Positions 1-5,457 of a stretch of 5,457 bases of DNA are shown here, in pieces (position 1 is the stretch's first letter; each line of letters begins with the position of its first letter). The translations under genes and the position numbers were made by a program. The stretch comes from Flavobacteriia bacterium (GTDB lineage Bacteria; Bacteroidota; Bacteroidia; Flavobacteriales; Flavobacteriaceae), in the NCBI GenBank assembly GCA_011330545.1, contig DRQI01000496.1:1-5457 (forward strand), read 5' to 3'. The notes under the pieces are model-generated. The model saw only the letters and a program-made list of their open reading frames with translations, was not told where the DNA came from and did not search any database.

Positions 1-107
1 TACAACATTTATTGTTAAACCTGTATATGTTCTATCGAACTTCAAACTATACAAAACGTAGACATAAAACATTACGTTACTTTTTCATCCTGCAACCCTC
101 AGAGCCG

Positions 108-133
108 AGACCTGCCTGCCGGCAGGCAGGTCT
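108..133. repeat. GC-rich 26-bp perfect palindrome in the spacer after yqeY
   Basis: The arm AGACCTGCCTGCC (108-120) is followed directly by its exact reverse complement (121-133), with no spacer. The core is itself made of short repeats of CCTG and GCAGG. It sits in a visibly GC-rich block of about 90 bases (roughly 100-190) inside otherwise AT-rich DNA; the block also has a short CGCTT-TT-AAGCG inverted repeat at 155-166 and a CGAGAC/GTCTCG pair at 106-111 and 151-156. The block reads through on the plus strand as a short ORF containing the peptide PACRQAG, which I recall as a common artefact of this palindrome in Bacteroidota annotations; I do not regard it as a gene. A dispersed intergenic repeat is the likely identity, but copy number cannot be seen from one window. 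I see no gene in 1-237. Confidence 0.7.
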
Positions 134-204
134 GATGCGCTATTCAGCCTGTCTCGCTTTTAAGCGGATTGCGCCACGGGGCCAGTATGATTAAAAGGCC
201 TATT

Positions 205-228
205 AGGTTTTAAAAACCTGACAGGTCT
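205..228 (-). terminator. Candidate yqeY terminator with overlapping inverted repeats
   Basis: Read on the minus strand just after the yqeY stop codon, AGACCT pairs with AGGTTT (one G-U pair) around a GTC triloop, and a run of five T residues overlaps the end of the stem (228-212). The middle arm can instead pair with the next segment, since AGGTTTT (205-211) and AAAACCT (213-219) are perfect reverse complements one base apart. The first stem lies only 10 bases past the stop codon, which fits an intrinsic terminator. The stem is short and its T-run is partly used in pairing, so efficiency is uncertain. It could equally be a small dispersed repeat of the CCTGTCAGG type found in Bacteroidota intergenic regions. 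Confidence 0.4.
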
Positions 229-237
229 AGTTTATAC

Positions 238-687
238 TTACATCAAATTTTTCTTCACTATGGCAGAAATTGTCTTACCGTCTGCTTGGCCTGCCAATTC
301 TTTTGAGACTATACCCATTACTTTACCCATATCTTTCATCCCTGATGCTCCTAGTGATTCAATGGTCATAACTACCACTTTTTCAATTTCTTCTTCAGAA
401 AGTGCCTCGGGTAAAAATTGTTCTATAACAGCTACCTGTGCTAATTCAGGTTCAGCCAAATCTTCCCTGCCTTGTTTTTTATACAAATCAGCACTATCTC
501 TACGTTGCTTTACTAATTTTTGTAATAATTTCAATTCTTCCGTTTCAGACAGTTGCTGACTTGCTCCGTTTTCTGTCTGTGCCAATAAAATAGCCGATTT
601 AATGGCTCGTAATGATTCTAGGGCAACGGTGTCTTTCGCCCTCATTGCATCCTTCAATTTCTCCATTACTTGGTCTTGTAAACTCAT
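238..687 (-). CDS. yqeY: GatB/YqeY domain-containing protein
   Basis: This 149-residue protein matches the length and layout of the free-standing YqeY family, whose domain is related to the C-terminal tRNA-interacting tail of GatB, the amidotransferase subunit that makes Gln-tRNA and Asn-tRNA. Visible family features are LRAIKSAI at residues 26-33, the charged segment KQRRDSADLYKKQGREDLA at 60-78, IEQFLPEALSEEE at 88-100, and the C-terminal helical part with DMGKVMGIVSKELAG at 119-133. There is no signal peptide or membrane segment, so it should be cytoplasmic and almost entirely helical. The biochemical role of stand-alone YqeY proteins is not established; a link to tRNA or translation is inferred from the GatB homology. 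The ATG at 687 is chosen because it gives the usual family N-terminus and lies about 20 bases after a good promoter element. The gene follows ftsZ in the same direction but is separated from it by a terminator, so it is probably its own transcription unit. Confidence 0.93.
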   Translation of the reverse strand: MSLQDQVMEKLKDAMRAKDTVALESLRAIKSAILLAQTENGASQQLSETEELKLLQKLVKQRRDSADLYKKQGREDLAEPELAQVAVIEQFLPEALSEEEIEKVVVMTIESLGASGMKDMGKVMGIVSKELAGQADGKTISAIVKKNLM

Positions 688-707
688 TCTATAAAATTTA
701 GAGATGG

Positions 708-739
708 CAAAGATACAGAAACCCTCGATAATAAAGAAA
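708..739 (-). promoter_or_regulatory. Candidate Bacteroidota-type promoter for yqeY
   Basis: On the minus strand TATCTTTG (715-708) matches the Bacteroidota -7 consensus TAnnTTTG exactly. At the expected distance upstream lies TTTC (739-736), a one-mismatch version of the -33 TTTG element. Transcription would start near 701, giving a 5' leader of only about 14 bases before the yqeY ATG. It lies downstream of the ftsZ terminator, which fits independent expression of yqeY. The -7 element is convincing and the -33 element is weak. Confidence 0.6.
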
Positions 740-786
740 TTTCTTAAAACCGACTATTCTTAAAATAATACCAATGTATTTTTAAC

Positions 787-822
787 AAAAAAACCCAAAA
801 CAATTGGAATATTGTTTCGGGT
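787..822 (-). terminator. Intrinsic terminator after ftsZ
   Basis: Read on the minus strand, ACCCGAAACAAT (822-811) pairs with ATTGTTTTGGGT (804-793) over 12 positions, with a single G-U wobble and a six-base loop. Six further T residues (792-787) follow directly, extending the T that closes the stem. It begins 23 bases beyond the ftsZ stop codon. The opposite strand lacks a T-tract after the stem, so it should work only for leftward transcription. It marks the end of the division cluster and separates it from yqeY. Confidence 0.9.
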
Positions 823-845
823 CTTAACAAACAAAAACTAAGTAA

Positions 846-2687
846 TTAATCTACATTATCGTGTAAAAACGAATTATTTGAACGTAATTGAATATCATCA
901 TTTTCATCAGAACTTAATGATATTCTCGAATTCTCTTCACTAATCTCAGATGAAGGTTCTACGTCTTGCAGATCAACACCCATTCTTTTATATGCGGGTT
1001 GATTTTCAATCTCATCAATATTTTTAAGCCTATTTACAAACTTATAATTAAAATCTTTCATCTTGCGCCTTCTTTCATCTGCTGTTTTTTGTACTTCGGC
1101 AATGGTACGGTTTAGGGGCGACTCTTCTTCACCCTCATTTAATTGTTTTTCTTCATCGTGCTGTTGTTCTATCCTAACATCAAATTTTAATTCTTGGTCT
1201 TCGATATCTTCATTTATTGGGGCTTCTTCAGCAGCTTCCATATAATCTTCTAAGCCATGTTTAATTTTACCATCCACCGTATGAACGGGTTTTACCAAAA
1301 CCGGGTCAATGACTTCAATATCCCTGATATTAGATTTTGATAATTGATGCTTGATGGCATCTTTTGAAGTTTCGGCTTTCTTTTTTGGCGACAAGGGTAA
1401 ATCAAAGGTTAGTGTAATTTGATTTTCTTCTTCTATAATTTCTTCTTGTTTTGCAACCACTTCTTGGATAACAAACTCGTCAATGGTTTCTGTGGCTACT
1501 TCATCATAGACTACATCTATTTCATTAACCGACACCATTTCATTGTCAATTTCTTTATCTTGATAGCCAACACTTAAGTCATCTTCTATTTCTAAGGTAT
1601 GCCTAACAATTTTTTCTTTTGCAGGAGGCACTTTTTTGGTTTTCTCTTGAGCATCTCCTAATTCGTGTACAATTTTCTTGGCTTCTGTACTGGTAATTTC
1701 CAATTGTTGCTCTTTGTTAAAACCTGTAGCAATAATAGTTACAGAAATGGCTTCTCCTAACTCGTCATCTTCGCCAACTCCCATAATAATATCGACATTG
1801 CTTTTTGATTCGCTTTGTATATAGTCATTAATTTCTCCTATTTCATCAATAGTAATTTCGGTAGTTCCTGAAACAATTAGTAACAGCACATTTCTAGCTC
1901 CGGTAATTTTATTATCATTTAGTAACGGCGAGTCTAATGCTTTGGTAATAGCTTCTTGTGCCCTATTAGGGCCTTCTGCTGTGGCTGATCCCATAATAGC
2001 GGTTCCGCTATTAGAAAGTACCGTTTTAGCATCTTTTAAGTCAATATTTTGGGTATAGTGATGTGTGATTACTTCGGCAATACCTGTTGCTGCGGTAGAC
2101 AATACTTCGTCTGCTTTGGCAAAACCGGCTTTAAACCCCAGGTTACCGTAGACTTCACGTAATTTATTATTATTGATTACTACCAGTGAATCTATATGTT
2201 GGCGTAATTTTTCAATCCCTCTTTGTGCTTGGTCATTTCGCATTTTTCCTTCAAAAGAAAATGGTATGGTTACAATCCCAACAGTAAGCAGATCCATTTC
2301 TTTGGCAATTTTGGCAATGATTGGCGCTGCACCCGTACCGGTACCGCCTCCCATTCCTACGGTAATAAAAACCATTTTTGCCCGTGTGCTGAGCATGGTT
2401 TTGATATCTTCAATACTTTCCATAGCAGCTTGTTCTCCCACATCGGGATTTGCCCCTGCCCCTAATCCTTCTGTTAGGGAAGCCCCTAATTGAATTTTTG
2501 TGGTTACCGGACTGTTTTGTAAGGCTTGGGCATCTGTATTACAAATTACAAAATCAACACCTTTGATGCCTCTTTTAAACATATAATTAACAGCATTGCT
2601 ACCACCACCGCCTACACCGATAACTTTAATTACGTTTGACTGATTTTTCGGTAAATCGAATGCAAGGTTTTCAAACTCTGTACTCAT
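846..2687 (-). CDS. ftsZ: Cell division protein FtsZ (long C-terminal form)
   Basis: FtsZ is the tubulin-like GTPase that forms the cytoplasmic division ring. The GTPase core covers about residues 18-323: GVGGGGSNAVN at 24-34, NTDAQAL at 50-56, the tubulin signature GGGTGTG at 113-119, and the T7 loop NIDLKDAKTVL at 214-224, whose D216 and D219 correspond to the catalytic aspartates that complete the neighbouring subunit's GTP site. At 613 residues it is far longer than the roughly 380 of E. coli or B. subtilis; long forms are usual in Bacteroidota. The excess is an acidic, low-complexity, probably disordered linker (about 324-535), a basic segment ADERRRKMKDFNYKF at 536-550, a FtsA-binding-type conserved peptide PAYKRMGVDL at 564-573, and a further 40-residue acidic tail ending FLHDNVD. 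The ATG at 2687 is preceded by an A/G-rich tract without a true Shine-Dalgarno, as is normal in this phylum. It lies 136 bases after ftsA and ends just before a strong terminator. Confidence 0.98.
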   Translation of the reverse strand: MSTEFENLAFDLPKNQSNVIKVIGVGGGGSNAVNYMFKRGIKGVDFVICNTDAQALQNSPVTTKIQLGASLTEGLGAGANPDVGEQAAMESIEDIKTMLSTRAKMVFITVGMGGGTGTGAAPIIAKIAKEMDLLTVGIVTIPFSFEGKMRNDQAQRGIEKLRQHIDSLVVINNNKLREVYGNLGFKAGFAKADEVLSTAATGIAEVITHHYTQNIDLKDAKTVLSNSGTAIMGSATAEGPNRAQEAITKALDSPLLNDNKITGARNVLLLIVSGTTEITIDEIGEINDYIQSESKSNVDIIMGVGEDDELGEAISVTIIATGFNKEQQLEITSTEAKKIVHELGDAQEKTKKVPPAKEKIVRHTLEIEDDLSVGYQDKEIDNEMVSVNEIDVVYDEVATETIDEFVIQEVVAKQEEIIEEENQITLTFDLPLSPKKKAETSKDAIKHQLSKSNIRDIEVIDPVLVKPVHTVDGKIKHGLEDYMEAAEEAPINEDIEDQELKFDVRIEQQHDEEKQLNEGEEESPLNRTIAEVQKTADERRRKMKDFNYKFVNRLKNIDEIENQPAYKRMGVDLQDVEPSSEISEENSRISLSSDENDDIQLRSNNSFLHDNVD

Positions 2688-2823
2688 ACTTTTTCTTTTT
2701 TGGGATTCTATTATTTATCTTATTTTTTTCCGGTTCTTTAGCTGATGCCCCTGACTGTACTCAGTATAGACTCCTTTGCTTGATAGTAACCGGTTAAAAC
2801 TTCATTTCTGTAACTTTATATTT
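2688..2823 (-). other. Untranslated ftsA-ftsZ spacer / ftsZ leader
   Basis: These 136 bases separate ftsA from ftsZ, while the other junctions in the cluster are 3 and 15 bases. No exact TAnnTTTG promoter element is present on the minus strand in the spacer. It contains a perfect 10-bp palindrome TAACCGGTTA (2787-2796), a second CCGGTT at 2730-2735, and a small inverted repeat CTGA-N6-TCAG at 2751-2764. The part next to ftsZ is purine-rich on the coding strand (GAAAAAAATAAG and AAAAAAGAAAAAG), which may help ribosome loading. A three-codon ATG...TAA at 2805-2794 is too short to call. It may hold a non-canonical ftsZ promoter or be a 5' leader with regulatory structure; neither is shown. Confidence 0.4.
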
Positions 2824-4137
2824 TTATTCGGCATTGTCTAAAAATTCTCTAAACTTATCAGCCCATTTTTCAAAAATTGACTTTCTCTCTTCTTTTACAT
2901 TTGCGCCGTATGATGTGTCATTTGAGCCTTCTTTACCTACGGTATATGCTGTTGAAGACAGTTGTTTGTGTTTATTTTTTTGACGTAAGCCTTTCATCAA
3001 CAATCCAACTGCGGTGGCATAAGACGGGCTCAACAAATCGATATCTGAATTACCGGCTAAATGTTCATTCGGATAGCCTATTCGGGTATCCATACCCGTA
3101 ATATATTCTACCAATTGCTTGATATGTTTCAGTTCGGCGCCTCCTCCTGTCAATACAATACCGGCAATTAATTTTTTCTTGGTTTCTTCGTGTCCGTAAT
3201 TTTTAATCTCTAAATATACTTGCTCAATAATCTCAACCACACGGGCATGAATTATTTTCGATAAATTCTTCAACGTAATTTCTTTCGGGTCTCTTCCCCT
3301 AAGGCCGGGGATTGAAACAATTTCATTTTCTTTGTTTTCACCTGGCCAAGCCGAGCCGAATTTAGTTTTTAACAATTCTGCTTGTTTCTCAATGATTGAA
3401 CAGCCTTCTTTGATATCTTCGGTAATTACATTTCCTCCAAAAGGAATGACTGCCGTATGGCGGATAATTCCGTCTTTAAAAATAGCCAAATCTGTAGTGC
3501 CGCCACCGATATCGATTAACGCCACACCGGCTTCTTTTTCTTCTTGGCTCAACACAGCATCTGAAGAGGCCAACGGTTCTAAGGTTATATTAGACAGTTC
3601 TAAGCCTGCACTTTTAATACACCTGCCGATATTTCGGATAGAGGAAACTTGCCCTACCACAACGTGAAAATTAGCTTCTAACCTACCGCCATACATCCCT
3701 ATAGGCTCTTTTATTTCGGGCTGCCCGTCTACTTTATAATCTTGCGGCAACACATGGATAATCTCTTCGCCCGGAAGCATGACCAATTTATGAACCTGAT
3801 TGATTAGCTTATCGATGTCAGATTCATCGATTACTTTTTCAGAATTGGGCCTTGTAATATAATCGCTATGATGTAAACTTCGTATATGTTGCCCTGCAAT
3901 GCCCACTACAACATCTTTAATTTTATAATCTGAAACACTTTCTGCTTCTTCTATGGCTTGTTGAATAGATTGAATGGTTTGAGTAATATTATTAACCACA
4001 CCTCTGTGAACACCTAAACTTTTAGCATTTCCGATACCGAGTATTTCAATTTTCCCATACTCGTTGGTTTTACCAATCATGGCAACAATTTTGGTAGTAC
4101 CGATATCTAACCCAACTGCTATGTTATCTTGTTCCAT
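2824..4137 (-). CDS. ftsA: Cell division protein FtsA
   Basis: FtsA is the actin-family ATPase that anchors FtsZ filaments to the inner face of the cytoplasmic membrane and helps recruit later divisome proteins. The 437 residues show the nucleotide-binding motifs of the family in order: phosphate 1 VGLDIGTTKIVAMIG at 8-22, phosphate 2 LIDIGGGTTDLAIF at 207-220, and the adenosine motif IVLTGGGAEL at 327-336. The FtsA-specific 1C subdomain should fall around 85-165. After a polar stretch (about 385-415) the protein ends in IFEKWADKFREFLDNAE (421-437), which has the alternating hydrophobic and charged pattern of an amphipathic membrane-targeting helix. There is no signal peptide. Length is slightly above the roughly 420 of E. 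coli. The ATG at 4137 starts 3 bases after the ftsQ stop codon, so the two are probably translationally linked. Its expected partner is the C-terminal peptide of the FtsZ encoded next. Confidence 0.98.
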   Translation of the reverse strand: MEQDNIAVGLDIGTTKIVAMIGKTNEYGKIEILGIGNAKSLGVHRGVVNNITQTIQSIQQAIEEAESVSDYKIKDVVVGIAGQHIRSLHHSDYITRPNSEKVIDESDIDKLINQVHKLVMLPGEEIIHVLPQDYKVDGQPEIKEPIGMYGGRLEANFHVVVGQVSSIRNIGRCIKSAGLELSNITLEPLASSDAVLSQEEKEAGVALIDIGGGTTDLAIFKDGIIRHTAVIPFGGNVITEDIKEGCSIIEKQAELLKTKFGSAWPGENKENEIVSIPGLRGRDPKEITLKNLSKIIHARVVEIIEQVYLEIKNYGHEETKKKLIAGIVLTGGGAELKHIKQLVEYITGMDTRIGYPNEHLAGNSDIDLLSPSYATAVGLLMKGLRQKNKHKQLSSTAYTVGKEGSNDTSYGANVKEERKSIFEKWADKFREFLDNAE

Positions 4138-4140
4138 AAT

Positions 4141-4863
4141 TTAGTTTTTTGTGCAGACGACTTGGTTGTTGTACATCAAATTAATTTTTTTATAGGTATT
4201 GAGGGTTTTATCATTTAATGCTTTGTGATAAAACACTTTTAATTTTTTTATTTTCTTATCTAATTGATCTAATTTTCCTAACTCAACCGTCTGGCCACCC
4301 ACTCGTGTTTTGAATAAAAACTCTTTTTTAGGAGTTTGTTCGATGCTTACTATCAGTTTTTTCAAAAATTCGTCTTCAAAAACTAATTTTGCCAACGTAT
4401 ACAATTCATTAGGAATTTTACCTTCACGGATGCCTTTTACAATAGGTACCCTAGCAGAATAATTTGTTGACAAAGGCATTTTATTCCCCTTACTGTCAAT
4501 ATAATACGTATGTCCATTTTGATTGACCCTTGCAATAGGCGTCTTTTGTTTAATGATGGCTCCTAACTCTCCGTTTACCGATAAAAAAACTTCTGCATTT
4601 GCTATCATTTTATTAGAAAGCAACGTTTCCTCTAATTGCTTCAAAAATATGTTTTCTTTTGGCTGACTTTTAATGTCTTTATAATTTTGTATTAACAATT
4701 TATTAACCGTTTCATAGGTTATAAAAAGGTTGTCTCCGTTTTCAAAAGTAACGGCTACTTTATCAATTTTTTTTGCTTTATTTCTTTGTGATGCAAATCC
4801 GTAAAGAAATACTATAAAAGCAATCAACAAAAGGGTTTTTATGAAAACAATATATTTTTTCAT
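4141..4863 (-). CDS. ftsQ: Cell division protein FtsQ/DivIB
   Basis: This 240-residue protein has the FtsQ layout: a short cytoplasmic N-terminus with Lys-Lys, one membrane-spanning segment at about residues 5-25, then a periplasmic domain. The first periplasmic part (about 34-107) is where the POTRA domain belongs, although sequence resemblance there is weak. The following beta domain has QKTPIARV at 106-113 and YYIDSKGNKMPLS at 120-132, both typical of FtsQ proteins from Bacteroidota. The C-terminal part with KKLKVFYHKAL at 206-215 and INLMYNNQVVCTK at 227-239 also looks like the conserved end of this subfamily. In the model system FtsQ links early and late divisome proteins by binding FtsL and FtsB; that role is assumed here. 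Position between murC and ftsA supports the call strongly, since FtsQ sequences diverge fast. The ATG at 4863 lies 15 bases after the murC stop, in an A-rich tract with no Shine-Dalgarno, and gives a proper membrane-anchor N-terminus. Confidence 0.93.
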   Translation of the reverse strand: MKKYIVFIKTLLLIAFIVFLYGFASQRNKAKKIDKVAVTFENGDNLFITYETVNKLLIQNYKDIKSQPKENIFLKQLEETLLSNKMIANAEVFLSVNGELGAIIKQKTPIARVNQNGHTYYIDSKGNKMPLSTNYSARVPIVKGIREGKIPNELYTLAKLVFEDEFLKKLIVSIEQTPKKEFLFKTRVGGQTVELGKLDQLDKKIKKLKVFYHKALNDKTLNTYKKINLMYNNQVVCTKN

Positions 4864-4878
4864 TTTTTTATTTTTGTT

Positions 4879-5457
4879 TTATATGGCCTTGCTTAGTAAA
4901 CTTTCTTTAACCGTATTTACCATCTCACCAATATTACCGGCTCCTAGCATGACAATAACCGAGGCTTTTGCGGCTACTATACTTTCTATTAAGTTTTCTT
5001 TTGCTACTAATTTTTTTTCTTCAAGGCCTATTTTGCCCAATAACCAATGTGAAGAAATTCCTGCTATGGGTTCTTCTCGTGCCGGATAAATATCTAATAA
5101 TATCAACGCGTCAAATTTTGCTAAACTTTTGGCAAAATCATCGGCAAAATCTCTTGTCCGGCTAAATAGATGCGGTTGAAATACTGCTACTATTTTATCC
5201 CCCGGATACAGCTCTCTCACCGCATTAGCTACTGCGTCAATTTCTGTTGGATGGTGGGCATAATCATCAATCAACACCAAATTATCGGTTTTAATCTTAA
5301 ATGTAAACCTGCGCTGTATACCTTGAAATATTTTTAAAGCCTTGGCAATGGTTTGGAGTGAAACTCCGTACTTATTTGCCATTGCCAAGGCTGCCACAGT
5401 ATTTAGCACATTGTGTTTTCCTGAAAGATTCAGTTCTATATTTTTTATTTTTTCTGA
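4879..5457 (-). CDS. murC: UDP-N-acetylmuramate-L-alanine ligase MurC (C-terminal part)
   Basis: MurC joins L-alanine to UDP-N-acetylmuramic acid with ATP hydrolysis, the first step of stem-peptide assembly in the cytoplasm. Only the last 192 residues are inside the window; the frame is open to the right edge, so the gene is cut by the window, not broken. The visible part covers the end of the central ATP-binding Mur ligase domain, including GKHNVLN (fragment residues 13-19), and the whole C-terminal ligase domain with LIDDYAHHPTEI at 62-73, VFQPHLFSRT at 92-101 and VMLGAGNIGEM at 169-179. The DDYxHHPTE and QPHxxSRT motifs point to the MurC/Mpl type rather than MurD, E or F. The place directly before ftsQ favours MurC over Mpl. 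A GTG at 5409 could be mistaken for a start, but the conserved GKHN sequence runs through it. The stop is 15 bases before ftsQ, which suggests one operon. Confidence 0.95.
   Translation of the reverse strand, partial: SEKIKNIELNLSGKHNVLNTVAALAMANKYGVSLQTIAKALKIFQGIQRRFTFKIKTDNLVLIDDYAHHPTEIDAVANAVRELYPGDKIVAVFQPHLFSRTRDFADDFAKSLAKFDALILLDIYPAREEPIAGISSHWLLGKIGLEEKKLVAKENLIESIVAAKASVIVMLGAGNIGEMVNTVKESLLSKAI

Noticed and set aside
43..60. Two near matches to the -7 promoter element on the minus strand (TATAGTTTG and TACGTTTTG)
   Set aside because: Neither has the exact TAnnTTTG spacing and sequence, no -33 element is visible, and the gene they would serve lies outside the window.
55..85. AACGTA-N12-TACGTT inverted repeat followed by a T-run, as a plus-strand terminator
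   Set aside because: The stem is only six bases with a large loop and low GC, and no upstream plus-strand gene can be seen.
12..194. A 60-codon plus-strand ORF starting in the left spacer
   Set aside because: Its second half is simply the translation of the GC-rich palindrome block (PACRQAG), it has no recognisable domain, and no promoter or start signal supports it.
2173..2493. Plus-strand ORFs opposite ftsZ, ftsA and yqeY
   Set aside because: They lie antisense inside genes with clear conserved motifs and show no family features; they are products of the codon bias of the real genes.
2794..2805. ATG AAG TTT TAA mini-ORF in the ftsZ leader
   Set aside because: Three codons can occur by chance and nothing indicates a leader-peptide mechanism.
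5407..5409. GTG as a start codon for a 176-residue ORF
   Set aside because: The frame stays open to the window edge and encodes the conserved MurC sequence GKHNVLN across this position, so the GTG is an internal valine codon.

Overview
The window carries the 3' end of a division and cell wall (dcw) cluster from a low-GC member of the Bacteroidota, most likely a Flavobacteriaceae-type organism. The evidence is the gene order murC-ftsQ-ftsA-ftsZ with no ddl between murC and ftsQ, a very long acidic FtsZ C-terminal region, A-rich translation starts without Shine-Dalgarno sequences, and a TATCTTTG promoter element matching the Bacteroidota -7 consensus TAnnTTTG. No species can be named from the sequence alone.

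Layout: every gene lies on the minus strand, so transcription runs from right to left. Positions 5457-4879 hold the last 192 residues of MurC (UDP-N-acetylmuramate-L-alanine ligase), which is cut by the window edge. After a 15-nt gap comes ftsQ (4863-4141), then ftsA (4137-2824) only 3 nt later. A 136-nt untranslated spacer (2823-2688) precedes ftsZ (2687-846). A strong intrinsic terminator (822-787) closes the cluster. A separate gene for a GatB/YqeY-domain protein (687-238) follows with its own promoter candidate. The last 237 bases hold no convincing gene, but contain a GC-rich perfect palindrome and a small inverted-repeat cluster that may act as the yqeY terminator.

How the genes work together: MurC makes a cytoplasmic peptidoglycan precursor. 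FtsZ polymerises into the division ring, FtsA (actin-like) is expected to tether it to the membrane through its C-terminal amphipathic helix, and FtsQ is a single-pass membrane protein of the later divisome. The YqeY-like protein probably has an unrelated role linked to tRNA or translation.

This is ordinary housekeeping DNA and I see no undescribed multi-gene system. The points worth a second look are the roughly 290-residue FtsZ C-terminal region with a 40-residue tail beyond the FtsA-binding-type peptide, the ftsA-ftsZ leader, and the repeat elements in the left spacer.
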